Shown here one piece after another: positions 23,186 through 34,100 of a stretch of DNA of 64,000 nucleotides (positions are counted from its first letter, which is position 1; each line of letters opens with the position of its first letter). The notes below the pieces were generated by a model. It was not told the DNA's origin. It saw nothing but the letters and a program-made list of their open reading frames with translations, and did no database searches. Source of the DNA: Diplonema papillatum (taxonomy: Eukaryota > Euglenozoa > Diplonemea > Diplonemida > Diplonemidae). Position numbers and translations under genes: made by a program. The stretch spans positions 1-64,000 of the forward strand of contig JAPJBO010000820.1 in assembly GCA_030068145.1 (NCBI GenBank), given 5' to 3'.

Positions 23186-25606
23186 TTACGCTACCTTGGT
23201 GAAGGTGGCGTTGGTCCACGACGGGTACCCGGAGGTGGGCGCGAAGACGGAGAACGTCGTCGTCGCGGTGATGTTCAACGTGCAGGACGGGTTGCACGAC
23301 ACCTGGCTGCCGCCGTTGAGGGTGTACACGACCGGGTACACGTTGTTCGTGGTCCTCATTACGATAGTGGCGGTGCCTCCGAAGTTTCCGCCGGTGGGCG
23401 TGGGCTCGCACCATGCGCCTGCCCCGCGGGTGACGTACTCGCAGTACACTTGCGGCCAGAGGTATATGTTCAGGCTCATGTCGGTGCTCGTCTGCAGCGG
23501 GTACTTCTTCCCCCACGACTTGTACTGGTAGCTGTACATCGGCTTGTAGTTCGTGCACACCAGCGTGTCGTGGGCCAGGGCCCACGTGGTGCTGTTCTGG
23601 GGGGCGGTGCTGCGGGTCAGGTCGTCGTACGCGGACAGCAACTCACGGCGGGCGCGGCGGTAGCACGACAGACCGTCGTAGCCGTACAGGCCGCGGAACT
23701 TGATCCCCTCGGCCGCGATTTGGATGTCCAAAGCCCCGTTGACCTCGGTGACCGCGTCCTGCAGGAACGTCGCCGCCAGGGTGGGGTTCGACTTGGCCGT
23801 GGTCACAGCCGCCTGCGCGAGCACCAGCGCGCTCGTCGTCAAGCAGTGGTAGCCCATGCTGTTCAGCACGTTCGTCGTGAACGCCTGCTTCCGGATCGCC
23901 GGCACCTTCTCGAGGACCTGCAGCGCAGACTCGTACGACTGGCACATCATCTTCGCAGACGCGGTCCAGTTGTACGTGCCCGGGTCGCCCGTGTTCCCGG
24001 TTGCAACGCCGGCCGCAGCGGCAACGAGCAGCTTCGACAGCTCCGTGTCGGCGTTGCCCGTGTTGAGGTACGGCACGCTGAAGTACGTGTTGAAGGCAGC
24101 CGCAGTCTGCTGCGCGTCGCTTTGACCCAGCAGGTACGTCTTCATCGCGTAGTCGGTCATGTATTGCGTCTGCTCCGTGTCGCACTGGCCGGCAATCGAC
24201 GCATTGCACGAGTGGAAGCTTCCGTCCCAAGCACTCTTGAAGTATGCCGTCGTCGTCATGATGTACGGCATCAAGTCGCTCACGTTGAGGATGAAGAACT
24301 TGGTCACCTTCTTCGCGCGGAAGTTCTGCATCGACCCGAAAATCCTGCTCGGCGGAACCATCTCCGTCAACTGGTTGGCGACTCCTGAGAACATCGCAAC
24401 GTGCGTGTAGATCCCTGCTCCGTGGGTGGCGTAGTCGAGCCCCTTCACGTTGCTGTCGCCACCGTCAGCGAAGATCAGCGTCGTGTTCTCGGGCACCTTC
24501 AGGACTCCCAGCTCCAGGTACTCAAGGCCTTCGTCCCACAACCACGACATGAACTGCGGGTCCGCCTTGTGCTTACGCACCATCTCGGTTTGGTTTGTGA
24601 TTGCCCACTGCACGTGGGTGCCTTTGTCCGCTGTTGTGCAAGGTCCGTCGCACGGCGCGCCTGTGTCCCCCGCGCCGCGCAGGCCGACAGGGTAGAACAG
24701 GTCGGTGTAGTCGACTGTTCCCTTCACGGACGCCTCCCAGCCGAACATCATCGCGTCCGGCCGCTTCTGGTAGTCGTACGTCTCCGGGAACCACGTCTGG
24801 GACTCTTGCAGGCACGGCGACATCAGCAGGAGGTTGTAGTGGTGCGACGTCACCGCGAGCCCGCGCTTGATGGCGAACAGGTACGAGTCGTCGTCGGGGA
24901 ACACGTTCGTTCCGGGCAGCACCATGTTCACCTTCAACCGGAGGCACGTCTCGTACATTTTGTTCCAAATGTCAGCCGACCACACCGACCGCTCCATCGG
25001 GTCGTTGTGCAGCCCGCCGAAGAGCTCCTCGTCGTTGAAGAACACCGCTCTCCATTCGAACGACGGAGACGTGTACACGGCAGGCAGCATCACCGTCTTC
25101 ATGTCCATCAGCCTCGTCGGCACGTAGTCGATCGAGAGCCAGTGGTCCGACGCGCCGCGCCCGAAGACGACCTCACTGAACGCGTAGATCGCGAACAGCA
25201 GCCCCCGCATGTCGGAGCCCACCACCAGCAGCGCTGTTCCGCCGAACGACACGTCGTCCACCGCGAGCACGCAGTGGCTCTCCCAGCCGGTCATGCAGCT
25301 TGCGTTGAAGCCCGGCTTGCCGACGTACGGCGACAAGATGCTCTTGCTGTTCGTCGTCATGCCGAAGAGGACGCTCGACACTTTCCCAGCATTGCGCGTG
25401 CTCACCTGCGACGGCACGCCCCCTGAACCGGTCATCACCAACGCCGGCGGACAGCCCAGGATGCTGTTCCAGTCCCGCCTCAGGTCGTTCAACGCGAACT
25501 TCATCTCGTCGCCGTAGTCGTCCGCGTTGAACACCCACGGCGCGTCGCACGACAGGTTCTGGGCTGAACACGCCGCCGCGAGGGCAACCACTCCGAGCCA
25601 CCTCAT
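23186..25606 (-). CDS. Secreted GH115-family alpha-glucuronidase-like protein
   Basis: Single exon, 806 residues. I choose the ATG at 25606 because it opens directly with a signal peptide (MRWLGVVALAAACSAQ); the frame stays open a little further upstream. GH115 enzymes remove (4-O-methyl)glucuronic acid side chains from xylan and related polysaccharides outside the cell. Supporting segments are an N-terminal alpha/beta part ending in a typical SD.RG..FA.Y..SE turn, then FEWRAVFFNDEE (the R-G/A-x-F-x-N-D-E signature of the catalytic domain), RLKVNMVLPGTN, SHHYNLLLMSP, a long middle region with YMTDYAMKTYLLG, and a C-terminal beta-rich tail with several Cys and N-glycosylation sequons. The length fits the family. 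It has high-GC codon use like its neighbours and no introns. Family membership is from motif recall, not a search. Confidence 0.75.
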   Translation of the reverse strand: MRWLGVVALAAACSAQNLSCDAPWVFNADDYGDEMKFALNDLRRDWNSILGCPPALVMTGSGGVPSQVSTRNAGKVSSVLFGMTTNSKSILSPYVGKPGFNASCMTGWESHCVLAVDDVSFGGTALLVVGSDMRGLLFAIYAFSEVVFGRGASDHWLSIDYVPTRLMDMKTVMLPAVYTSPSFEWRAVFFNDEELFGGLHNDPMERSVWSADIWNKMYETCLRLKVNMVLPGTNVFPDDDSYLFAIKRGLAVTSHHYNLLLMSPCLQESQTWFPETYDYQKRPDAMMFGWEASVKGTVDYTDLFYPVGLRGAGDTGAPCDGPCTTADKGTHVQWAITNQTEMVRKHKADPQFMSWLWDEGLEYLELGVLKVPENTTLIFADGGDSNVKGLDYATHGAGIYTHVAMFSGVANQLTEMVPPSRIFGSMQNFRAKKVTKFFILNVSDLMPYIMTTTAYFKSAWDGSFHSCNASIAGQCDTEQTQYMTDYAMKTYLLGQSDAQQTAAAFNTYFSVPYLNTGNADTELSKLLVAAAAGVATGNTGDPGTYNWTASAKMMCQSYESALQVLEKVPAIRKQAFTTNVLNSMGYHCLTTSALVLAQAAVTTAKSNPTLAATFLQDAVTEVNGALDIQIAAEGIKFRGLYGYDGLSCYRRARRELLSAYDDLTRSTAPQNSTTWALAHDTLVCTNYKPMYSYQYKSWGKKYPLQTSTDMSLNIYLWPQVYCEYVTRGAGAWCEPTPTGGNFGGTATIVMRTTNNVYPVVYTLNGGSQVSCNPSCTLNITATTTFSVFAPTSGYPSWTNATFTKVA

Positions 25607-26400
25607 CTTGTCGGTTTTGTTCCTCTTTTTGCTCGTTTCTTTACACCAGCCTGATGATGAGTGGAATTGCTTTGGCGAGAAAGTAGGAAACACATCCTTG
25701 GCGGGCCAGTGGCAGGCTGACCTCTACACATTCAGTCCGTTAGATATCTACTCCCCGCACCCTTCCTCCACCGCCTCCCAGTAGTACTTGTCGAACGGCC
25801 GGATGCAGCCGCCATACGGGACAGCTGCTTTTCTAGCGTCGTTCGTGGTTTTAGGCCGTACTGAAGCCTCCGGGCGGCCGTTTGCTCGCCCGTTTCGGGT
25901 GATGAGTCAGTCTGTCGTGAAACCCTAGCCAGTGTGTGTCCCTCGGATTGGGTAGAGTGATGGTCGCTCTTCGTCGGCGGGAAACCCCATGGAAGTTCGA
26001 CGAGAATTCCGACTCTTGGCTATGGTTCCGGCTTGCGTACTCATACTCAAGAAGTACCTGTCTGGCTGTTTTCAGCCTCGACTCCGTCCCCCCGGCAATT
26101 CCGACTGGCCAAAGCTCGGTGACAACGCTTGCGCCACGGATCACCGCTCACTTATTCTCAAGCCAGGGTGCATTGGTGGTTGCTGTGAATGCAGCGGTGT
26201 CTTGCACTTCTTACTTGCTTCACGCATAACGAAGACATCGCCACCAGCACCAGGAAGCTTCGAGTGCCCTTGCAGGCGAGCGTTCCTGGGCCACTTGCCC
26301 GCCCACGCACGGTTTCAAGGACAAAGAAGGCAGGGCAGTAGGGATCGTGTCGGCACACAAACGCAGAGAGGGAACAAAACCCAGGAATGGATTTAGTTTT
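25607..26400. other. Intergenic, 5' side of the GH115 gene
   Basis: No gene recognised. On the minus strand a CACTCATCATCAG at about 25653-25641 could act as a 3' splice (or trans-splice) acceptor for the GH115 transcript; this is a guess based on position. Confidence 0.35.
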
Positions 26401-26406
26401 GCCAGG

Positions 26407-26935
26407 GGGGGGGGGGGAACGTTGCAGCGTGGCAACGACCCCTCAACTCGAGGCACCCCAAACGCCCAGGATTGGCGAAGTGGCGTAAGTGTCACATCGA
26501 GACGGCGCTTCCCGCCGAAGCAAGAAGAGTACACATCCCAACACACGCCCAGAATCGGCCGCGGGGGAAATCTTAGGTGAGTGTTTGGACATCCATAGAA
26601 GAAGTGGTGTAAGTGTCTGAGGTGACGTATTTCCCGTCAAGACAATAAGGTTAAGGTGAACATCCCAACACGCCCAGAATCGGCCGCGGGAAATCTTAGG
26701 TGAGCGTTTGGACATCCATCGAAGAAGTGGTGTAAGTGTCTGAGGAGACGTATTTCCTGTCAAGCCAATAAGGTTAAGGTTAACATCCCAACACGCCCAG
26801 AATCGGCCGCGGGGGAAATCTGAGGTGATGTTCTCGACATATCACAGGGGAAGTGGTGTAGGTGTGCTCTCAAGAAGACAGATTCCGATTCCGTTTCCAA
26901 GAAGCTTGAGAGAGAGAGAGAGAGAGAGACGAGTT
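26407..26935. repeat. Tandem ~124-bp repeat and GA microsatellite
   Basis: Three copies beginning CGCCCAGAATCGGCCGCGGG start at 26546, 26671 and 26794, with a diverged fourth to the left (about 26460). Each copy carries GTGGTGTAAGTGTCTGAGG and AATAAGGTTAAGGT. A G run (26406-26418) and a GA run (26908-26928) border the array. Non-coding as far as I can see. Confidence 0.8.
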
Positions 26936-27135
26936 AGAGTGCAGGGACCATCTCTCCGAGGAGTATCCGGTCGCCCCACTACTATCCCGTACTACTACGG
27001 CGGGCGCAAGTCGTTGCGCCGTGGGCGCGGAGCGAGCCGTGGCCCTGTCAAAGATGATTGTTGCACCGATGGTGGCGCAGCCGGGGGCGTTCTGACTGGC
27101 GGACGAGACCGCCTGGCAGGCGTGTGTTGACACGT

Positions 27136-27343
27136 TGTTTCGCGGGCTCTCCTCCTTTTGGCAATAGCCCGCCCTATGGCGGCGGCTAGCATCTTGACAG
27201 AGAATCTCAACTCCCACTGAACATAGGGTACGTCGTGCGGATATTCAGGCACGGCATCGTTCCAGCTGTTACGGGCGCAAACTGTTTCCAGCTTGCCCAA
27301 CATCCACTCGGTCTTCCGCTTGACACACGGGGGTTCACTCAGG
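27136..27343 (-). CDS. Possible downstream exon of the 28-30 kb gene
   Basis: A minus-strand frame opens after a clean acceptor (GTTGTTCATTTCAG, exon from 27343) and reads about 65 residues with protein-like composition, including KRKTEWMLGKLETV, NSWNDAVPEYPHDVPYVQW and a basic end. It would join the neighbouring exon only if that exon used a donor seven bases later than the one I favour (phase 2). It may equally be an exon after a missing intermediate one. Function unknown. Confidence 0.35.
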
Positions 27344-27811
27344 CTGAAATGAACAACTAAGAGACAAGCCGATCAAGCCTTGCCCATAGCTGCCCAGGCC
27401 TCTGCAGTGTGTTAGAGCTCCGGCGCGATCTCTCCTTCATGCGCTGCGTACTTCAACGGGCCCCTTGTTGCCTGACGAGATGGCAGAGCGCGTCACTCGA
27501 CGGAGATCTGTGCGGTGTGCATGTTTCCTGTCATTTGAAGCTGGCAATCATGACGTGAGAACCCTTAACGAGAGGAAGAAACGAGAATCGCGGAACTAGA
27601 AAATTGCTGACGGCCTACGTGACAACATAGGACAAGTAGGTAGTGCCACTTACTTTCAGCGTCTTCGCATGCGTTTTGTTTTGAGTTTTCTTGCTTTTCT
27701 TGCTATGGAATTTCTGGACTTATGGTACCATAAAGTTGACTGAGTAAAGTTCATTTAGAGACAGAAGGAAAATGAACGCGACAATGGGAGGAGAAGGTGA
27801 CACCGGCGTAC

Positions 27812-29966
27812 CTTCAACAGGGTCGCCCGGTCGGACGCGAGGCGTTGCATCGAGTCGTAGATCGCGCCCGCTGGCGCGCCGTGCTGGAAGACCCGCACGC
27901 CGGACGCCGCGATGTACGCGTGCGAAAGCTGCACCTTGTGCAGCGCGTTGTTGTAGCCGGTCACCAGCGCGAACGACGAGCCCGCGGCCGCCGCCGCCGG
28001 TTTGCCGTTTACGGACGGCATCCGGTGGATGTCTTTGCCCTCCTCCTCGTCACCCCCTCCTGCCCCCGGCGGCAGCAGCAGGCGGCAGCTGCCCTCGCCC
28101 CCTCCGCCGTCGCTCGCCTCGTCGTCGCTGTCGCCGGTGAGGCACTTTTCGATGACCTCCGGGTGGTAGGCCACCAGGAACGTCGTCCCCGCCTCCTGCA
28201 GCCCCTCCATCAGCGCCCCGCAGAACCCGCCCAGGTCGAGTCCCTGCCCATCGCCTTGCGTGCGGCCCGTGGGTTGCACACAGGGCCCGCCGGCGGCGCC
28301 CAAGACGGACAGCCGAGTCGCCTGTATCTGCGGCCTGCTCTCCCCCCACAGCCCGAGCCCGTTGACCCAGCGGGAGAACGCGTCGGCCATCCCGCAGGCC
28401 TCGCCCATCGTTGTCGAGTCCAGCGCCACGTGCCGCAGCGGCAGCCGCAGCGCGCCCGCCAAGCACTCGGGCGACACGGGCAGCTGGGCGGACCCGGCCG
28501 CCGCCGGGTCGTCCCACTCGCACCCGGTCTCCGGAAACGCCGCCTTCACGGCCGCGTGCCCGCGCAGCCCGTCGGGGCCCGGCCCGGCCCCCCTGTGCCA
28601 CGCGGCCGAGCCCACCGCGTGCGAGAAGGCCACCGCCAAGCAGGCGACAACCGAAGATCTGTGTGGTAGATTGGTGGAAATCGCGTCCCGTCGCGTGTGT
28701 CTCTCTGGCAAAACTGCCCGACCTTCGTAGAGAGCAGAGCCCGACGAGCTAGGTGCTGCACCTCCGTAGAATGCAGAGTGCCCGACGAAGTGCGTTGTTT
28801 GCCTTAAGAAGTGAAAACGGGAAGAAATACCTCGCTTCGTCCAAAGGCGGCGGGGTCCGGTGCATGTGCAAGAAGGGCTGCACGAGACACTGCCGTTCCG
28901 CCTTTGCCGCGGCGAGCCGTGCGCGGACAGTCTCCCCCGCCGTCGTGCTCAGGTCCTGCTTCTGCGAAGTCTGCGGGACGCCGGCCGCCTCCTGGCCCCC
29001 TGCTGCCTTCTCCTCGAACATCACGTTGGTCAGCTTCCGATCTCTCCGGCTTTGGTCGCCCCGCAGCAGAATGGACCGCGACAGCACGTCGGCGTCATCC
29101 GTGGCAATGTTGCACCCGAGCAGAGGCGGACTGTCATCCCCCTGCTCGCAACCGCCGCGCTCGTTGCCCACGGGCTCGTGGCCGTTGCTTCCGCCAGGGC
29201 TGGCGCGGTTGCAGTCGCCCGAGGAGGCGTGGCTGGAATGGTTGCCCGCGGTCTGGTGGTGATCGTTGCTTGCACCTGGGCCGGCCCGAGGCCCGTCGCA
29301 GTCGCTCGCGGCGTGGCTGCGATCGTTGCCCGCGGGCTGCTGATCGTCGCTTCTGCCAGAGTTTGAGGCGCGGCTGTGATCGTTTTTCGTGGGCTGGTGA
29401 TCGTTGCTACCGCCAGAGCCGGCATGGATGCCAGCAGGTTCGCTGCCGTTGCTCGCGGCGTGGCTGCGTTCGTTGCCGTCGGCATGGCTGCCGGGAGACC
29501 CGTTGCAGTTGGCCGAGGCGCAGCTGCGATCGTTTCCCGTGGGCTGGTGATCGTTGCCTCCGCCATAGCCGGCATGGATGCCAGCAGGTTCGTTGCCGTT
29601 GCTCGCGGCGTCGGAGCTGGCACGGTTGCCAGCGGGTGGGTTGCAGTCGACTCTCGCAGCGGATTCTCTGCGGCAGACTGCGGGGGCACCGCCATAGCTC
29701 GCTGCACGGTCGCAGACCGGGTCGCTCCTGCCCTGTTGCACGCGGGGCCCGCCGCCCCAGTCGGCCGCCACCGAAAGCTTCGCAAAATGCAGCTTCGCCT
29801 CCGCCAAGCCGCCGCCCGCGTCGCAGCGTGGCTCGCCCCCGCAGAGCCCGAAGTAGGCGCCGCCGCCGCCGCCGACTTGGCGCAGGCCGTTGATCACCCC
29901 CTCGATCGAGTCAAGCCTCTCCACCAGCCCGTCTGCCCCCCCGGCCCTCGAGCCGCCGGACCCCAT
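27812..29966 (-). CDS. Unrecognised multi-exon protein with Ser/His/Asn-rich repeats
   Basis: Two exons fit together: 29966-28831 (ATG at 29966, though the frame is open further up) and 28658-27812. The 172-nt intron (28830-28659) has donor GTATTT and acceptor CACACAG; both sides are phase 2 and rebuild an Arg codon. Exon 1 begins with a Gly-rich segment containing a short coiled stretch (LVERLDSIEGVINGLRQV). It then has about 170 residues of imperfect repeats such as GNDHQPTGNDRSHA and SNGSEPAGIHAG, then a basic part (RRDRKLTNVMFEE). Exon 2 is more globular (TTMGEACGMADAFSRWVNGLG, TTFLVAYHPEVIEKC, YNNALHKVQLSHAYI), with an acidic/Gly insert. A donor (GTACGC) at 27811 shows more exons follow, possibly 27343-27136. 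I recognise no domain. Coding is supported by the phase-matched splice and GC-rich codon use. Confidence 0.6.
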
Positions 29967-31197
29967 CCCTCCAGCATCAACCGCGCCGCCCCCGCCCACC
30001 CACCCCTCTCCTCCACCGACGCCTGGGCCGTTGTGCTTGGAAATTGATCGCCGTCCCACTTGTTGACTGCCCTGTTCCTTCCTCCAAGTGGTCGGCGTCT
30101 CTTTTGCCCTTGCAATACATTGCAGGGGCCCGCAGGATTTTTCGCAAAAAAAAAACAATCAATATCTCCGGGGGCAAATCACCGGGGGCAACCCAACCAT
30201 CGAGATGACAGATTTTTCGCCGGAGCACCACAATCACCGGCGGGCCTTTTTTTTCCGCATCGTTCGCCAGGAGTGCCGACAGTGTGTTGTAGACGTGAGA
30301 GCGGGAACGAGACGAAAGTCACAGACTCGAAAGTCGAAGAGAGGCAGAAGGGCGGTACAGGGCAACCGGCTGATGGCGGGGCTAGACAGTGCCAGTGCCT
30401 CTCGGAGAAAATGAAGCTCACGCACAGCTATTATCGTCTGGAGCCCAGGCAACCTGCTCGTGTGGTCGCTCAGAGAAGTGATGCGACGTAATGCTGCAGC
30501 GCGCCGCGCAGTGCGCAGGCGCACTTAGGTTGCGCGACTCTGAGCATCGCTGCCTTTTGTTTGTGTGTATGTCGATGGACACGGGAGGATGTAGACGGAA
30601 GTCCGGTAGCGGGTGGGATAGTCCACGAGGCGAGTAACGTTGACTGGAATTTGAAGCCCCATGAAGACACAGCACGAGCTCGGAGCTGGATTAGAGGTGT
30701 GGATTCGAAACTCGTCGAATAACGGCATGGTGGGAACGATCGGGTCCGGCGCATCAGGGATCGTCTGGTACCGGCGTCCGCCCCATAGGCCTCGCACACG
30801 TTTAGACCTTTTTGGCTCGGATCTCCTTGGTGTCCGACATGGGCCTGTACTTCCAACAAGAGAAAAGTTCATTCTCGGACGGTTCTGGTTCGCTGCTGTC
30901 GGGTTGTCAGCGTATCGGGATCCAGCTACGATGCCGTGATTGCGTGCGAGTTATGTTGTTGTCGTCAGCATGCACTCCCATCGGACTTGCCAGGGTGATG
31001 GGAGCAAGGACGTGTTGTCCGAAGACACGTACCCTTCACCTGCGGTGTCGCGGTCACCTCCACAACACACCCCTATATTGAATCCGAGCAAGACGAAGGC
31101 AGTCTCATATTAGAAGCTTCGACACTTCCGAACAGGCCCGGCCTCCGGGAAACCCTCGGGAAGTGCAGAGCGAGGAGCCACTTGTTAAACTTGGAGT
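29967..31197. other. Intergenic between two minus-strand genes
   Basis: No gene recognised between the 3' end of SUA5 (31198) and the 5' side of the next gene. Several small open frames overlap each other on both strands without matching any family. Confidence 0.4.
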
Positions 31198-34100
31198 TCA
31201 AGTCCCGAGCGCGGCCTTCCTGCCCGAAGCAGCGCGGAACAGTCGGTCATTGACGGCTTGTGCGATATTATCCGAGGAGCAAGGAAGCACGGGAAGAAGC
31301 ACAACCGACGCAGTTGTTTGAAAGTCCTCGGTCCACCGCAGGACAGCGAAGACCTGCGCCGCTGCCTCCTCCGCAATGCCGGAGGCGCTCAAGTCGCAGT
31401 AGGCAGCGCACCCTTCTTCCAAAGCCGCAAACGCGCCGTTGTAGTCGACAACTACCGCTTGTTTCAGAGCAAACGTTAGCTCCCCGCAGCGAACGGCCTC
31501 TCCCTCCACTTTTGCGGGCAAGGGGTCGAGAAGATAGGCCGGCACGTCGGGTGCGTAGTGCGTCAGCTGTGCGTTTGGTTCAGAACGTGGTTGCACGCCT
31601 TCGTAGTCTGGTAGGGAGAGGCTGTTCCCCATATTTGGGTCGCCAGTCCACATCAGCATCACTTTGCGGGCTTCGTGGTTTTGTGCAGTTGGCTTGGTGC
31701 CACGGGATCTATCCGCTTGTTGCGGGCCTCCTGCAAGAACACGAAGGAAAAAGTGCGTAGTTGTTTGCAACGCATACTTGTTTTCCGGTAAGGAGTGGGC
31801 AGGACGTTTCAAAGGGGGAAAAGAGGAACAAAGCACATGATTGCTTCTTGGAAAATAGTAGGTGGGACGTTCTTGATTAGAGTGAAAGTTCGTAAGTAAG
31901 TTAATCACTCTGTTCGATGGTCGCTTCACACTGCCGCACATCAACCTGCTCATCCTCCTTGGCTGTCAGCTGAGGCCTCTGCCCTTTGCTTCATTGAAGG
32001 CGTCCGCGGCCAGGCATATTAGTATTGCCTCACAGGTTGATTAGCCAAGCCAAAAGACACATCCCAGGTTGACATTTACATAAGCCCTGCTCCCCGAAAA
32101 ATGACTGGCGGCTCCCCAGCTAGGCCTAGACATGCCAGTTCCAAAGCAGCGATCCCCTCAACCAAGAATACCAACCAAGTTCGTACTTCGTCCCTTTCCG
32201 GCTTTCAAGCACCCTCTCCAGAAGTCTGTCCCGTCTCACCTCCCGCTTGTCGACACTGCAAATCTTTCGCCGCGACCCTCGCTGTGTTCACTCAAACCGT
32301 CAACCGGCTCCTCGCGGACCGTCGTGATGCAGCAACAGCCACCGACGAATGTGGGTCGCGCGGTCCAGCGATTGCTGATGGGCGGGGTCTCTGGTCCCAC
32401 CGGCGGTACGACGGAGGTCCGGGTGACGCGCCTGGATGCCGAGGCACGGCTTGTGGACCTGATGCAGCAAATGTGGGCGGATTCTACTCTGCAAGACCGG
32501 CGGAGGTTGTGGCGCCGACTCTGTGCGTGGACCGCGCAGCAGCAGTTGCGACTCAACGCGGACACTGCTTGCCTGTTTGTTGCGGCGACAGGGGTGCGTC
32601 CGCAGGGCCTTCTGGGGTACGCGAAGGCGCTTTCAGCCACGCTTGCAGCAATGGGAATGGAAAACCAGCCGTTGCGGACAATGGCTTCGGCGCTGCGCAA
32701 CTCTGGGGCGGGACCGTGCCGCAGGCTCAGGCGATGCCTGTGGACAGAGCAACGCTTGTGCAGTGGGCGATGGCGCAGACGCCTGCAGAGAGGATGTGTG
32801 CATTGTTGGCATGGAAAACGGCGTCGAGATGGGCCGAGGTTGCCGCCCTGTCGTCGAAGCAGTTTCTGCTTGTTACCCCGGAGGAGATCGTGATCGACTG
32901 GGAGCAAACCCCCAAGGGTCGGCGTCGGAACCGTTCAAACCGTCGAGATTCGCCGTGATCGTGGGCTCTCTGACGTCTGCATTGGCCGAGATGTTCCAAG
33001 CGAGTGCCCCCTTCGACAAACTATGTTCTCTCACGACAACGGGCCTGGATGCGATGCGGGCACGGTCTCCCGAGATGCGACGCTACTCGGCGCACTCCAT
33101 AAAGAGGGGTGCAGGAACGTATCTCGGCCTGATTGCGAAGGGCGTTCCGATTCCGCTGTGCATCGTCGACCGGCTGGCCAAACACGAAGAAGTGGGAGGG
33201 CAGGAGGCGATCTCGGGAACGACGATCCGCTACGGCGGCGATTTACTGGCCCTCGCTCGGGTCCTCGAAACTGCGAAGGCGACGAGGCATCTCTGAGTTG
33301 CCAACTGCGGTCGGATCCGGCGTTCAGGACGCTGCAGGGACACTCGGTGACGCGTCGCGGCGGATCGACTCGGCTGCCTCGAATGCCGATAGAGCGCCAG
33401 TCTCCGTTGCATGTTGCCGCAGTCAAGCCGATGGACGTTGACAGACGGCGCGCCCGCATGACCGACAGCGTTCGCGCGCGCTTCGACGACACTTGGGAGA
33501 AGACGTTTTACCCAGACATGAACAGCGTTCTGCCGTCGCTTGGATCCCCGGGCCACGCGAGAGACGTTCGAGATAGCGGCGAGGGCACCCGGCTCAGGTC
33601 CCTGGGCCTCCGTGCCTTTCACGGTACTGGAGGAGGAGGACGGATCCCTTCGGCAGCGGTTTATCTTATGGACCCTCGACGGCAACCGCGCGGCTGAAGC
33701 AGCAGGATATGAAGCGTCCGTTCCGTTGGCCCACGTATCCCACTACCTGGGGGCCTTACACGAAGAATGCGGGACTACGCGTGACTTCCGGACGGGGTTC
33801 TACGCAATTGAGATCCCGAAAGCTGTTCGACACTTGTTTCGGTTTGCAGCGAACGACGGTAGCTGGTGGGAATTGAACCGCCTCCCGATGGGTCATGCAT
33901 GTGCACCCGAGCTCATGCACACGTTGGCAGCGGTGTCAGCCGGGCACCCTGATTTCGTGTTGCCAGAGCTCGTGGAGGGTGATGTTGTTGTCCATGTTTG
34001 GATCGACAACATCCGCTATGCTGGCTCGAAACGATGCGTTCTTGCAGCGACGGAGCGTCTGGATAAGACGGCGCTAGACTCTTCGTTGACATGGAAGGAC

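Noticed and set aside
23450..25426. Two plus-strand frames of 312 and 341 codons
   Set aside because: Antisense shadows of the GH115 gene; composition is Arg/Val/Leu-rich without motifs.
31198..31659. Stand-alone myristoylated small protein (start MGNSLS)
   Set aside because: The sequence from 31566 on is the C-terminal Sua5 domain and splices perfectly to the YrdC exon; kept only as a possible alternative start.
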